Counted from the stretch's first letter, positions 1 through 9,066 are shown. The stretch is DNA of 64,000 nt from Calothrix anomala FACHB-343 (GCF_014696435.1 NZ_JACJQG010000003.1:124001-188000); one strand, 5' to 3'. Notes: generated by a model from the letters alone, not told the origin. A program made the numbers and translations.

Positions 1-1
1 G

Positions 2-145
2 CGCGAGTCTTATGATATGTTCGGCATTGTCTATGAAGGACACCCTAATCTAAAGCGGATTTTAATGCCTGAGGATTGGGTAGGCTGGCCTTTGCGGAAG
101 GATTACATCTCGCCTGATTTCTACGAGTTGCAAGACGCTTACTAG
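2..145 (+). CDS. ndhJ: NAD(P)H-quinone oxidoreductase subunit J, 3' end
   Basis: The window opens inside this gene; 47 codons remain before the TAG at 143-145. The tail reads [17 protein letters not shown], then [17 protein letters not shown], which is the conserved C-terminal part of the NdhJ/NuoC (30 kDa) subunit of complex I. In cyanobacteria NdhJ belongs to the hydrophilic connecting domain of thylakoid NDH-1 and is usually the last gene of ndhC-ndhK-ndhJ, so the other two are expected just upstream. A GC-rich hairpin follows about 50 bp after the stop. The family call is firm; the N-terminal part is outside the window. Confidence 0.88.
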   Translation, partial: RESYDMFGIVYEGHPNLKRILMPEDWVGWPLRKDYISPDFYELQDAY

Positions 146-198
146 ACAGTGTTGATTGCTGAGTGTCAGCAGTGAGAATTGTGTTATCTCATCCCTAA

Positions 199-230
199 CC
201 CCTCTCCGGCGGCGGAGGGGGGTATTGTTT
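199..230 (+). terminator. Possible terminator after ndhJ
   Basis: CCCCTCT at 199-205 pairs with GGCGGAGGGG at 211-220, followed by a T-rich stretch (TATTGTTTTT). It lies 54 bp after the ndhJ stop and fits a Rho-independent terminator. The first part resembles a common cyanobacterial dispersed repeat, so it could be repeat-derived. Confidence 0.45.
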
Positions 231-272
231 TTAACACAAAGGTTCGCAAAGGAGGGGAGATATCTGATACCA

Positions 273-304
273 ATTCAAAATTCAAAATTCAAAATTCAAA
301 ATTA
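273..304. repeat. Heptamer STRR (AAAATTC)n
   Basis: More than four perfect copies of the 7-mer AAAATTC. The 146-609 gap holds this array, a hairpin repeat and a short CAGTCAA run (about 510-533); no coding signal was seen there. Confidence 0.8.
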
Positions 305-350
305 AGAAAGCCAGATGTAATACCAATTCTCTGTGAAGCTGCACATTAAC

Positions 351-403
351 GCCCGCAGGCTAGAAGCCTGGGGCTAAACAAACAAAGCCTGCAAAAGCAG
401 GCT
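351..403. repeat. Dispersed hairpin repeat (CAGGCT type)
   Basis: Two short stems lie side by side: CAGGCTAGAAGCCTG and AAGCCTGCAAAAGCAGGCT, joined by GGGGCTAAACAAACA. Related sequence recurs around 50643-50670, at 57275-57330, and in the core of the 161-bp elements at 39816 and 45354. It looks like a mobile palindromic repeat, not a gene. Confidence 0.55.
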
Positions 404-609
404 AAATTATATGCATCTTCATATTGAATTGGTATAACAAGGTTTCCAGACTTTGCATCTGTTGCTGAATTTTGGAGAATTGGTATAAATTGCATAACTA
501 CTAATAAGGGCTGTCAACAGTCAACAGTCAACAGCCCTCACAATAGATAGATTGTGCAACTTAAAAGCAGATTAGCTTATCTGAGTGGGAGAATGCAGTC
601 TAGATGTCA

Positions 610-1575
610 TCACCAAAATAGATGATTGAGGAAATTACGAAATAGCTTGATGCCAGTGGGTTCTTGGTAATTTGGCGGTAATAAAGCTAGCATTGCATTC
701 TGTAATAATACTATGGCTGCATCGACTTCTTGACGCTTGGGTATGCTGCTGTGAGGAAAGTATAAAGGTTCGCCAAAGCGAATAGTTAATTTTTTCCGGA
801 AAAATAGGTCATGAGTACCAATTAATGCTATAGGTACGATGGGTACGCCAGATTTAAGGGCGTAGATAACAGTACCCCGCTTTAAGGGAACGTGTAATTG
901 ACCTTCAGTATCTCCTAATCTGCCTTCAGGAAAGAGAACTATACCATCACCCCGCTCTATGATTGTCATCACAATATTGTCTATTTGTCGTAGGGTTTGA
1001 ATATCTTTACCTGTAGGTACGTTCTCTTGAATTGCTGTGGCTAATTCTACTAAGTCTTGTCGTCCTGCTTGTGCTTGTGCAATTACAGCCGATTCTTCTT
1101 TCCAGATCCTAGCTAAAGGAATGACACCGCCAGCAAAGCGGAGGATGAGGCGTTTCCACCACTGATTGTAGAGTGTGCGAGCATCACCTAGTATGTAGTA
1201 GTAAGGATGGGGAGGAATTTCGCTGAGTAAGAGAAAGGGATCGATATGGTGAAGATGGTTAACAGCTAAAATTGCTGGTTTTTGCGGCAGTTTGTCTAAA
1301 TATTCTACTCGGATGCGAAAGCAAGTATGAATGAGCGATCGCAAAACGAAACGCCGCACTTCACCGCTAACTCTCGGTTCTGAATCTTCAACAGTCATGG
1401 CTGTTAATTGCTGGAGAGTTTTTGTCATCATTTCCCGCACAGATGGATCGACAGATGCGGCTAAACCTTCTCGTACTCGCTGGATGGCTGCGGCTGTTAT
1501 CGGTGGTAAACTGTGTGATTGTGTTTGCTTTTCTTGGACTGTAAAAGTTGCTTCTTCAGGGTAGTTTTTAATCAC
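610..1575 (-). CDS. 1-acyl-sn-glycerol-3-phosphate acyltransferase family protein
   Basis: PlsC/LPLAT-family acyltransferase, expected to move an acyl chain onto a lysophospholipid at the membrane. Both family blocks are visible. The catalytic HX4D motif appears as NHLHHIDPF (residues about 106-114 from the GTG at 1575), and the phosphate-binding motif as VLFPEGRLGD (about 213-222), followed by the hydrophobic block VPIVPIALIG. A ~90-residue N-terminal extension precedes the domain. The longest open frame starts at a TTG (1611) with no ribosome-binding site; I prefer the GTG at 1575, but the true start is uncertain. It is divergent from the hydrolase gene at 1687, and the two could share a promoter region. 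Both touch acyl lipids, which suggests but does not prove a joint role in lipid turnover. Confidence 0.78.
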   Translation of the reverse strand: MIKNYPEEATFTVQEKQTQSHSLPPITAAAIQRVREGLAASVDPSVREMMTKTLQQLTAMTVEDSEPRVSGEVRRFVLRSLIHTCFRIRVEYLDKLPQKPAILAVNHLHHIDPFLLLSEIPPHPYYYILGDARTLYNQWWKRLILRFAGGVIPLARIWKEESAVIAQAQAGRQDLVELATAIQENVPTGKDIQTLRQIDNIVMTIIERGDGIVLFPEGRLGDTEGQLHVPLKRGTVIYALKSGVPIVPIALIGTHDLFFRKKLTIRFGEPLYFPHSSIPKRQEVDAAIVLLQNAMLALLPPNYQEPTGIKLFRNFLNHLFW

Positions 1576-1686
1576 AAATTTTCTAAAATTATTTTTACTA
1601 TTGATAAGCAAATCATAGTTATTACAACTAGGTTATTCACCAATCTCTAGCGAGAAAATTTAAAAAAATTTCTCAAAATTAACAAT

Positions 1687-2535
1687 ATGATTTACCACAG
1701 TGAAGATACTTTTAAAGGACTAGGAGAATTGGCTTTGTATTACCAAAGCTGGTTACCAGAGGGTAAATTTAAGGCAATTTTAGTCATTGTGCATGGGTTG
1801 GGAGCGCATAGCAGTCGATTTGGCAATATTATTGAACAACTATTACCTAAGGAATATGCTATTTACGCTTTTGATATGCGGGGTAATGGGCGATCGCCGG
1901 GACAACGCGGTTATATTAATAGTTGGGCAGAATTTCGTGAAGACTTAAGAATTTTTATTGAGTTAATTCACAATAAATATCCAGATTATCCTATATTTAT
2001 TATGGGTCATAGCTTAGGGGGTGTGGTGGTCTTAGATTATATTTTGCGCCATCCCCAAGAAGCTAAAACCTTAAAAGGCGCGATCGCTCTTGCACCAGCA
2101 ATAGGTAAAGTCGGTGTATCCAAATTTCGCTTACTTTTAGGTAAGCTACTCTCCCGGATCTGGCCGCAGTTTAGTTTAAGTACTGGTATTGATTTATCTA
2201 CTGCTTCGCGGGATGAAAAGGTGTTAGCTGCTTACACCGCAGATCCTCTCAGACATACTCTAGGAACTGCACGGTTAGCTACGGAATATTTTGCTACAGT
2301 TGATTGGATTTACGCCCATGCTAATGAATGGCAATTACCATTATTAATTCTTCACGGTGGAGCCGATAAAGTAACTTTACCAGAGGGGAGTGATATATTT
2401 TACCAATTAGTAAATTACAAAGATAAGCAGCGATTATTGTATCCAGGTGCTTATCATGAATTACAAAGTGATATAAATTACCGCGAAGTAATCACTGATT
2501 TAGAAAATTGGCTAGAAGAACATCATAATTTGTAA
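1687..2535 (+). CDS. Alpha/beta hydrolase, monoacylglycerol lipase/lysophospholipase-like
   Basis: A 282-residue alpha/beta-hydrolase of the Hydrolase_4 (serine aminopeptidase S33) group. Visible: the oxyanion block VHGLGAHSSRF (35-45), the FDMRGNGRSPG strand typical of lysophospholipase-like members (62-72), the nucleophile elbow GHSLGG with Ser109, then HGGAD near 223-227 for the acid and YHEL near 255 for the histidine. The length fits monoglyceride lipases. There is no signal peptide, so it is likely cytoplasmic or membrane-associated. The substrate cannot be read from sequence; a neutral lipid or lysophospholipid ester is the family expectation. It is divergent from the acyltransferase at 610-1575. 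Confidence 0.75.
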   Translation: MIYHSEDTFKGLGELALYYQSWLPEGKFKAILVIVHGLGAHSSRFGNIIEQLLPKEYAIYAFDMRGNGRSPGQRGYINSWAEFREDLRIFIELIHNKYPDYPIFIMGHSLGGVVVLDYILRHPQEAKTLKGAIALAPAIGKVGVSKFRLLLGKLLSRIWPQFSLSTGIDLSTASRDEKVLAAYTADPLRHTLGTARLATEYFATVDWIYAHANEWQLPLLILHGGADKVTLPEGSDIFYQLVNYKDKQRLLYPGAYHELQSDINYREVITDLENWLEEHHNL

Positions 2536-2861
2536 TTTGTCAGTAGGTTGGCGTAATTAAATATAATTAGCAAGGGCTGTCATTAGTCATTAGTCATGAG
2601 TCATTGGTAAGAGGTTTAATTCTATTTATGTTTTGTAATATAATTTTGTTGATATATACCCTCTTACTTAACTTAGTAATGACAAATTTTTTGTCATCGT
2701 CCTCAAAGTAGATTGGGATAAAACTTTTAGTAAAATTTGAGAATTTGTTTTAGGTGAAGGGTTGCGGTTGCAGTCAATGGTGTGAATTGTACTCTTTAAT
2801 GGCGTAAAATTAACACCTGTTAGTAGCTAATTTCCCATTAAATTAGAGACAATTGGTATAA
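2536..2861. other. Intergenic, no gene seen
   Basis: AT-rich, with a short CATTAGT heptamer run (2580-2606). No convincing open frame. The histidine-kinase remnant begins at about 2862. Confidence 0.5.
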
Positions 2862-2993
2862 ATTCAAATCACAGATAAACGCAAAAGGTATTAAACCACA
2901 ATTATTACTCTAAGTCTTTGATTCTTTCCGTCAAAGAGACAGCATGATTACCAACAACTTTGGGGGTTTAGAGTTGGGACTAGCGATCGCGTG
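2862..2993 (+). pseudogene. Remnant of a histidine-kinase ATPase domain
   Basis: Reading with one frameshift and one stop gives IQITDKRK / GIKPQLLL*VFDSFRQ, then RDSMITNNFGGLELGLAI. This matches the G1-F-G2 region of a HATPase_c domain, normally like ITDTGKGI...VFDRFRQ.DSS.TR.FGGLGLGLAI. The stop lies at 2911-2913. The homology ends in a HIP1 site (GCGATCGC, 2983-2990), and the next gene starts right there with TVKLPL, the usual last strand of the same domain. About 25-30 codons between GLAI and TVKLPL appear deleted. The rest of the kinase upstream is gone. Confidence 0.7.
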
Positions 2994-3449
2994 ACAGTTA
3001 AATTACCACTACTATTAACATCAACTTCCACAATACAGGTGGAAGCATCAACCAAAGAGATGGGAACTTTGCAGGGAATTCAAGTATTAGCAGTAGACGA
3101 TGAAGCAGACAATCTTGAATTAGTCACCTTCATTTTAGAAGAAGCGGGTGCTACTGTGACTTCAGTATCTTCCGCCAAAGAAGTTTTAGAGGTACTCAAT
3201 CAAAAAGTACCAGATATATTGTTGGCTGACATTGGAATGCCAGAAATGGACGGCTATATGTTACTACAGAAAATTAGAGCCTTACCGCCACAACAAGGGG
3301 GAGAGATAAAAGCGATCGCTTTAACCGCCTATGCAGGTGAAATCAATCAAAGACAAGCCTTGCAAGCCGGATTTCAGCTATATCTTTCTAAACCAGTCGA
3401 TCCAGACGAGTTATTAGTAGCGATCGCCCAAGTTTTGCAAAGTGATTGA
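2991..3449 (+). CDS. Response-regulator receiver domain protein, tail of a decayed hybrid kinase
   Basis: 152 residues from a GTG; an ATG at 3060 (MGTLQGIQVLAVDDE) is an alternative start. The CheY-like domain covers residues about 28-150 and is intact: acidic pocket D36-D37-E38, phosphoacceptor D80 in LLADIGMPEMDGY, switch T112 in ALTAYAG, and K134 in LSKPV. No output domain follows. The first residues, TVKLPL, match the end of a histidine-kinase ATPase domain, and the preceding 130 bp is a kinase fossil, so this was once the C-terminal receiver of a hybrid kinase. Whether it is still made as a free single-domain regulator is unknown. The intact residues argue for recent decay or retained use. 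Confidence 0.72.
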   Translation: MTVKLPLLLTSTSTIQVEASTKEMGTLQGIQVLAVDDEADNLELVTFILEEAGATVTSVSSAKEVLEVLNQKVPDILLADIGMPEMDGYMLLQKIRALPPQQGGEIKAIALTAYAGEINQRQALQAGFQLYLSKPVDPDELLVAIAQVLQSD

Positions 3450-3460
3450 ACAAAACAGCT

Positions 3461-3540
3461 AACAGTCAACAGTCAACAGTCAACAGTCAACAGTCAACAG
3501 TCAACAGTCAACAGTCAACAGTCAACAGTCAACAGTCAAC
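3461..3540. repeat. Heptamer STRR (AACAGTC)n, about 11 copies
   Basis: About eleven nearly perfect copies of the 7-mer AACAGTC, directly after the receiver gene. It matches the short tandemly repeated repetitive sequences known from heterocystous cyanobacteria. The open frame across it (repeated NSQQSTV) is an artefact. Confidence 0.9.
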
Positions 3541-3582
3541 ATTCAGCAGATTTTGCATAGTCCAAAAATACGATAATTTATT

Positions 3583-4353
3583 CTACCAAGGCAAGCGGCT
3601 GCCATCCCAAGAAAAAAATTGTCCGCTATCACCATCTTGAAGTTGTTCTATTACATTCAATAATTGGGTAACAGTTCGTTCTACAGAAAATAACTTTTCT
3701 GGTGGAACATGACTCTGAAAGGGACGAGACAGCCTAGTATCAGTTGTCCCTGGATGTAGTGTGACTACAAAAGTTTTTGGACAGCTTCTAGCATATTCAA
3801 TTGCGGCTGTACGCATGAACATATTTAATGCAGCTTTGGAAGCACGATAACCATACCAGCCGCCGAGATTGTTATCGCCAATACTTCCAATTTTAGCAGA
3901 AATACTGGCAAAAACGCTGCGTTCTTTATGTTTAAATAAAGGCAATAAATGTTTTGCTAATAAAACAGAAGCAATACTATTAACTTGAAAATATTGCAGT
4001 AAATTATCGGCATTTATTTGGCGTAAACTTTTTTCTGGTTGGATATTTTCTGCATGTAATAATCCAACACAATTAACTAATAAATGCAGCTTATTTACTT
4101 GGGTACGGATTTTCTCAATCGCTGCTGCTATTTCCGATTCTTCTGTAATATCGACAGATAAACAAATTAATCTTTCACGATTAGCATCAGCTAAAGTAAT
4201 TAATTCTCCGGCTGATTCTGCTTGTCGATAAGTAGCATAAATTCGGCTAATTCTCTCATCTTGCAAGAGTTTTTTGACAAATCCCAAACCAATACCTTGA
4301 CTAGCTCCTACAATTAATGTATTTACTTCATTAATCTCATCAATAAAAGACAT
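3583..4353 (-). CDS. Short-chain dehydrogenase/reductase
   Basis: Classical SDR of 256 residues from the ATG at 4353; a GTG at 4365 would add four residues. The N-terminal nucleotide-binding motif reads LIVGASQGIGLGF, an acidic LSVDITEE segment follows, then LVNCVGLLH in place of NNAG, and the active site appears as S-x-K-I-G-S...YGYRASKAALN with Tyr and Lys spaced as YxxxK. It resembles the C-factor-like SDRs. An NAD(P)H-dependent oxidoreductase in the cytoplasm is expected; the substrate is unknown. It stands alone, convergent with the receiver gene and separated from it by the STRR array. Confidence 0.8.
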   Translation of the reverse strand: MSFIDEINEVNTLIVGASQGIGLGFVKKLLQDERISRIYATYRQAESAGELITLADANRERLICLSVDITEESEIAAAIEKIRTQVNKLHLLVNCVGLLHAENIQPEKSLRQINADNLLQYFQVNSIASVLLAKHLLPLFKHKERSVFASISAKIGSIGDNNLGGWYGYRASKAALNMFMRTAAIEYARSCPKTFVVTLHPGTTDTRLSRPFQSHVPPEKLFSVERTVTQLLNVIEQLQDGDSGQFFSWDGSRLPW

Positions 4354-4470
4354 AATATTATTCACAACTATTGTTTAAGGAATATTAAAAAGTGATAATT
4401 ATCACCCATGAAAAACAGGACTTACGCAAAAATTACCAAAAACCTTAATTTATTGAACCGCCAAGACGCC

Positions 4471-4545
4471 TTCTCTGCGAGAGGCTTCCGCCAACGCGAA
4501 GCGTCTCGTTCGCGCAGCGTCTCCCCTTGGGAGAAGAGAAGAACG
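4471..4545. repeat. Dispersed palindromic repeat (GCGAGAGGC type)
   Basis: TCTGCGAGAGGCTTCCGCCA, then ACGCGAAGCGTCTCGTTCGC and GCAGCGTCTCCC: nested short palindromes of a kind common between cyanobacterial genes. Shorter relatives lie near 26800-26830 and 60690-60725. It is noncoding, although an open frame crosses it. Confidence 0.55.
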
Positions 4546-4585
4546 CCAAGAACGCTAAGAATTTGTAGAGGGTGTGTAAGTTTTC

Positions 4586-4636
4586 ACAAATGACAAATGA
4601 CAAATGACAAATGACAAATGACAAATGACAAATGAC
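4586..4636. repeat. Heptamer STRR (ACAAATG)n
   Basis: About seven perfect tandem copies of the 7-mer ACAAATG, just downstream of mnmE (which ends at 4642 on the minus strand). Confidence 0.88.
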
Positions 4637-4641
4637 TCTAG

Positions 4642-6036
4642 TTACTTACCAATACAGAACTTACTAAAAATCCTATCTAACACTGATTCTGTAACTTCCT
4701 CGCCAGTGATTTCTCCTAACGCATGAATAGCATCTCGTAAATCAATTGTCCAAAAATCAAAAGGTAATTCTTGCACTATTGTATTCTGCATTTGCTCTAG
4801 AGAAATTTGTGCTTTTGTTAATGCTGCGGCTTGTCTTTGATTGATTGCTAAATCCATATCAGCAGCTTGAACTTTCCCCGCTTGAACTATTTCTAAAATT
4901 GCATTTTCTAAATCTTCAATACCTTGATTTTGTGCTGCTGCTGTAAAAATTGTCAATGAGAAATTAGAAATTTCCGATTGCAGTTTATCTTTGACATCTG
5001 CTGGGACTAAATCAATTTTGTTAATTACCAAAATTAAAGGACGGTGTTGCACTTGTTCGTAAATTTCGCGATCGCCTTCCGTCCACCCTACAGATGCATC
5101 AATGGTCAATAGTACTAAATCTGCTGCACTAGCCGCACGGCGCGATCGCTCTACACCAATCTTTTCTACTTGGTCTGTCGTCTCCCGAATCCCGGCTGTA
5201 TCTAGCACCTGGACGGGAATACCGCCCACAACTAACTGCGATTCCACAACATCGCGGGTAGTTCCCGGTAAGTCGGTGACAATAGCGCGATCGCTCCGGC
5301 TCCAAGCATTTAGTAAGCTGGATTTCCCTACATTCGGTCGTCCGACAATTGCCACTTTTAAACCAGTGCGTAGCAGTTCGCCTTGATCTTTAGTTGCCAG
5401 TAATTTTGTAATTTCTGCGGCGATGCGATCGATTTCTGATATGATAGCTTTACAATCCAGCGGAGGTAATTCTTCCTCAAAATCAATCCGCGCTTCAATT
5501 TCCGCCAAAATATCCAAGCAGTTAGCGCGTAACTGACGGATCGGATGAGCTAATTTACCTTGCAACCCAGCTAAAGCAGATTGAGCAGCTTGTGGCGATC
5601 GCGCTCCTACTAAATCGGCAATTCCTTCAGCTTGGGTTAAATCTAATCGTCCATTTAAAAAGGCACGCAGAGTAAATTCTCCTGGTTGCGCGAGCCTAGC
5701 ACCATTTTCCAAGCACAGTTGTAATACTTGCTGTACCGCCATAATTCCCCCGTGACAATGAAATTCCACCACATCCTCACGGGTGTAGGAACGGGGTGCT
5801 TGCATGATTAACAACAAAGCTTCATCAACCAGTTGTTGCGTTTTCGGGTGGTGGATGTAGCCGTAGAGAATGCGGTGACTTTCCCAAACTTGACGCCCAG
5901 GAGCATGAAAGAGAATTCGGGCGATCGCGATCGCTTGAGAACCAGACACCCGCACAATACCCACGCTACCCTGCTGGGGGACAACAGCAGTTGCGATCGC
6001 GGCGATGGTTCCAGTAGTAGCAAATATTTCCGACAT
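4642..6036 (-). CDS. mnmE: tRNA uridine-5-carboxymethylaminomethyl(34) synthesis GTPase MnmE
   Basis: MnmE (TrmE), the GTPase that with MnmG modifies the wobble uridine of certain tRNAs. The start is the ATG at 6036 ([18 protein letters not shown]), giving 464 residues, normal for the family; the TTG/ATG codons just upstream are less likely. Visible in order: an N-terminal folate-binding domain ([40 protein letters not shown] in segments), then the GTPase domain with P-loop GRPNVGKSS, switch [10 protein letters not shown] and NKID, and the invariant C-terminal FCIGK whose Cys is essential in the family. Several HIP1 sites lie inside the gene. No operon partner is evident. Confidence 0.95.
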   Translation of the reverse strand: MSEIFATTGTIAAIATAVVPQQGSVGIVRVSGSQAIAIARILFHAPGRQVWESHRILYGYIHHPKTQQLVDEALLLIMQAPRSYTREDVVEFHCHGGIMAVQQVLQLCLENGARLAQPGEFTLRAFLNGRLDLTQAEGIADLVGARSPQAAQSALAGLQGKLAHPIRQLRANCLDILAEIEARIDFEEELPPLDCKAIISEIDRIAAEITKLLATKDQGELLRTGLKVAIVGRPNVGKSSLLNAWSRSDRAIVTDLPGTTRDVVESQLVVGGIPVQVLDTAGIRETTDQVEKIGVERSRRAASAADLVLLTIDASVGWTEGDREIYEQVQHRPLILVINKIDLVPADVKDKLQSEISNFSLTIFTAAAQNQGIEDLENAILEIVQAGKVQAADMDLAINQRQAAALTKAQISLEQMQNTIVQELPFDFWTIDLRDAIHALGEITGEEVTESVLDRIFSKFCIGK

Positions 6037-6353
6037 GAGCGCCCTTTGCAGCAAATATAATACGAGCCTAACAGGTACTTTGGCATGATGTAGGGAAAGG
6101 ATTCAAGGGGCGTTGGGACTTCCCATTAAAACAATCATCAATCGTTGTGTAGGCACAGGAGCAGGAGGAAAAAGACTATTAACAGTTAATAGTCAAGTAG
6201 AATAGCTTATTGTCTCTTACCACGGAGAGAAGCCAGGGGATCGATGCCTTCTATACTAATTAATGGTGAGTATTTAAACTAATAGGAGAGCAATTAGCAG
6301 GGTAAGATTTACCTGAAGAGTAGATAAACGCTCTGATAGAGAGGGGATTCACT

Positions 6354-6554
6354 GTGGAGCAAAAAGTTAACTGCGCCGTAGACTGCGTAAACGGTTGTGT
6401 TTTAGGGGATAAATGTCCCAACCTTGAATTTAGAGAAGCAGCAGCACAATTTATTGAAGATACTTCATTAGATAAAATGCTGGAAATGGCAGAAGAGCGA
6501 CTGCGGCGAAAAATGATGGAACCGCCAAAATGGGTTTTACCAGACGATCAGTAG
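6354..6554 (+). CDS. Small Cys-rich protein, unknown function
   Basis: 66 residues from a GTG, with AGAGAGGGGA about 9 bp upstream. Four cysteines near the N-terminus are spaced C-x3-C-x3-C-x5-C (CAVDCVNGCVLGDKC), enough for a zinc or iron-sulfur site, followed by a charged helical region (LDKMLEMAEERLRRKMMEPP). It looks like a small cyanobacteria-restricted protein, but I do not recognise a family. Metal binding is inference from the cysteine spacing only. It stands alone between mnmE and the EEP-family gene. Confidence 0.62.
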   Translation: MEQKVNCAVDCVNGCVLGDKCPNLEFREAAAQFIEDTSLDKMLEMAEERLRRKMMEPPKWVLPDDQ

Positions 6555-6740
6555 TCTTCTGCTCGATTATCGCTGATAACTGCTGGGCGATCGCCTGAAG
6601 TAAATGTTCGTGTTGTGTGTGGACAGCTCGTTGTGTTCGTTCAATCGGCTGTCCTTTCATTATCAACACACTTTCCGAAAAATAGAAAATATTTCTTGAG
6701 GTTAATTGATGAGTTCATATCTGATGTAATTAATTAACCA

Positions 6741-7721
6741 ATGACTCAACGAATAATATTATTTGTCGCCACCGCTACCCTGTTAATTTTAGGATTTTTA
6801 TCTTTAGGTAGCTATATAGCTTGGTTTTATCCCCTAGAATTAGTCTCGCACTTTCGCGTTCACTATTTAATTTTATCTTTAATCTTCACTGCTATTGTAG
6901 GCATTCTCTGGAAAACACGCCATCTCAAAAGTAAAATAATAGTTCTCGCCGCTTTATTATTAATAGGTTTAAATTTAATTGAGGTGCTTCCTTGGTATCT
7001 ACCTCATGCGCAACAATTAGCAGGAAATACAACTCCACAAATTCGGCTTTTATCTTTTAATATAAATATTCAAAATAAAGATGACAAAAACGTTATTAAT
7101 GTCGTGCAGGATAATCGTCCTGATGTAGCTTTATTTCTAGAAATTACTCCTAATATTTTCAACACTTTAAAAACAGGATTAAAAAATACTTTACCCTTTA
7201 ATTTTAGAAGTCCTGGAGGCGGATTGGCAATATTTAGCCGCTTACCTATTCAAGATGTCAAAGCAGATAATTTTAATGGTAAAGGCGGTCATAACTTAAT
7301 AGCAACTTTAACATTAAATCAACAGCCTATAAAGTTAATTGGTACTCATCCCCTAGTACCTGTCACAAGAAATAATTTTCATAGACGTAATCTTCAGTTA
7401 GCAGCTTTGAGTGATTATATTCGAGAAATTAATCAACCATTAATTATTATGGGGGATTTTAACTTAACACCTTGGTCACCTTATTATCGCAGATTTATCA
7501 AGAAAACAAATTTGCATAATACGCGCTTAGGTTTTGGTATTTTACCAAGCTGGCCGCGACCAGCAACCCATGTACATCTACCAAACTGGGTGATTCCCCT
7601 GTTAAATATTCCTATTGATCATTGCTTTGTCAGCAAGCAATTTCGTGTTGCAAAAATTTATACAGGAAGCAATGCTAATTCTGACCACGCACCCTTAATT
7701 ACGGACTTAGTTTTAAGTTAA
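6741..7721 (+). CDS. Membrane-anchored endonuclease/exonuclease/phosphatase family protein
   Basis: 326 residues. The first ~95 form three hydrophobic segments (IILFVATATLLILGFLSLG; HYLILSLIFTAIVGIL; IIVLAALLLIGLNLIEVLP), so the protein is anchored in a membrane. The rest is an EEP-fold domain: LLSFNINIQN, FLEITP, GTHPLVP, the metal-binding MGDFNLTPWSP and the C-terminal NSDHAPLITD with the catalytic His. Members cleave phosphodiesters in nucleic acids, phospholipids or inositol phosphates. The membrane anchor suggests an envelope or secreted substrate, which is inference. Gene order gives no further clue. Confidence 0.8.
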   Translation: MTQRIILFVATATLLILGFLSLGSYIAWFYPLELVSHFRVHYLILSLIFTAIVGILWKTRHLKSKIIVLAALLLIGLNLIEVLPWYLPHAQQLAGNTTPQIRLLSFNINIQNKDDKNVINVVQDNRPDVALFLEITPNIFNTLKTGLKNTLPFNFRSPGGGLAIFSRLPIQDVKADNFNGKGGHNLIATLTLNQQPIKLIGTHPLVPVTRNNFHRRNLQLAALSDYIREINQPLIIMGDFNLTPWSPYYRRFIKKTNLHNTRLGFGILPSWPRPATHVHLPNWVIPLLNIPIDHCFVSKQFRVAKIYTGSNANSDHAPLITDLVLS

Positions 7722-7734
7722 AAACCAATAGATA

Positions 7735-8469
7735 CTATGCAATTGTATCTGGATCGATGCCTAATTCTCGTAGTTTTGCTGCCAAGCGATCGCTTCTTTG
7801 CTTTTCTTGTTCAGCACGTTGCTTTTCTTGTTCAGCACGTTGCTTTTCTTGTTCAGCACGTTGCTCTTCTTGTTCAGCAAGTTCTTGTGGTGTGACAGCT
7901 AATTGTCCTTCAGCCGTAAAAAACCGTAACTTTTCTTGCTCAATTCCCAAATATAACTCTAGCTGTTGACTCCACAACCACCCATCAGAATTTGCTTCTA
8001 TTGCTTGATATTTACCACCTACTAAGACAAAACCAGCAAATTCTAAATTCTGCGGATCGAACCAGAAGTATTCAGGTGTGCGAAACGTATCTTGATAAAT
8101 TTGTTTTTTTAAGCCTTTATCTGTTAAAGCTGTAGAATCTGATAATAGTTCGATAATTACGTTGGGATACTTACCATCTTCTTCCCAAAGCACCCAACTT
8201 TTACGCGGTTTGCGTTCAGTTCCCAACACGACAAAAAAATCTGGGCCGCGAAAATCTTCTGACTTGCGCTGGCGTGGGCTGTAGTAGATTGTAATATTGC
8301 CAGATGCATAAAAGTCATTGCGGTTTCGCCACAACAACTCCAGACATTGAATCAGCAATGTCATTTGTAGACGATGTAAGTCAGTTTCCAAAGGCGGTTC
8401 GTCACTATATAAATCCCCTTTAGGAAATATAACATCATCTGGTGTGGCTAAATCTTGGGCAATAGACAT
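7735..8469 (-). CDS. Uma2 family endonuclease (DUF820)
   Basis: 244 residues. The body matches the cyanobacterial Uma2/DUF820 family, a PD-(D/E)XK-like nuclease fold: the stretch GPDFFVVLGTERKPRKSWVLWEE, given here only by its ends GPDFFVV and WVLWEE, then NVIIELLSDSTA and YFWFDPQ. The C-terminus is a coiled coil of tandem heptapeptides (EEQRAEQ, EKQRAEQ x3), encoded by a 21-bp DNA repeat at about 7796-7876, and ends in the common KLRELGIDPDTI tail. Genomes of this group hold many copies of this family and their role is not settled. It is convergent with the EEP-family gene, 13 bp apart. Confidence 0.85.
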   Translation of the reverse strand: MSIAQDLATPDDVIFPKGDLYSDEPPLETDLHRLQMTLLIQCLELLWRNRNDFYASGNITIYYSPRQRKSEDFRGPDFFVVLGTERKPRKSWVLWEEDGKYPNVIIELLSDSTALTDKGLKKQIYQDTFRTPEYFWFDPQNLEFAGFVLVGGKYQAIEANSDGWLWSQQLELYLGIEQEKLRFFTAEGQLAVTPQELAEQEEQRAEQEKQRAEQEKQRAEQEKQRSDRLAAKLRELGIDPDTIA

Positions 8470-9066
8470 GGCGCTAATCGTCTCACTGCTATAAGTTTAG
8501 CCTAGTACCGCAAGGCGGAATTCAAAATTCGTCTTGGAAAGTTTGCTCAACGGGGGGAACCCCCGCACGCAACTTTCCGCAAAATTCAAAATTCAAAATT
8601 AAGACAGAGTAAGCGTTTCGCTGATTTGGAATGGTATGTTTATTTACGCCGTAATTTACTACTAGCAAAGAGCGATCGCTGATTACTCCAGCAAATTCAC
8701 TATTTTTGTATCTCATAGCAATTCTCTGTAAACTTGCACTTAATAATTGCTTCTTTTCTCTTGGCGTACTTGGCGTACTTGGCGGTTTAAATAAATATTA
8801 AGTCCTTCATCATAGCGAATTAATATAATACCAATTTAAATAATGTAGGCGACACATACATATATTCAAGAGGGCATGGCATTGCCAATGCCCCTACCAA
8901 TGTGTTAATTTTTTGACAAATTAATATAAATAAGTAGATGTAAATAACCCAAATTATTTTACGAAACGTAAATAGACTTAAACGTTGGGTTACCCTACCG
9001 GAAGCCGCTCCGTGTCTACGTTCCTCAACCCAACCTACATCCACTTACCAATGACAAATAACTATC
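8470..9066. other. Intergenic repeats, no gene
   Basis: Holds a short AAAATTC heptamer run (8577-8601), a TTGGCGTAC repeat (8761-8785), the dispersed hairpin at 8872-8893, and an inverted repeat with arms GTTGGGTT (8979-8986) and AACCCAAC (about 9026-9033). The open frames here are short and repeat-derived. Confidence 0.6.
8872..8893. repeat. Dispersed hairpin, GGGCATGG family, copy 1
   Basis: GGGCATGGCATTGCC followed by AATGCCC forms a short stem; the flanks (ATATTCAAGA and CTAC) match the other four copies at 43955, 46680, 53113 and 60263. Confidence 0.7.

Noticed and set aside
3446-3640. 64-codon frame after the receiver gene
   Set aside because: It is mostly translated heptamer repeat (NSQQSTV).
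6451-6669. 72-codon minus-strand frame overlapping the small Cys-rich gene
   Set aside because: It is antisense to a better-supported gene over half its length and has no recognisable motif.
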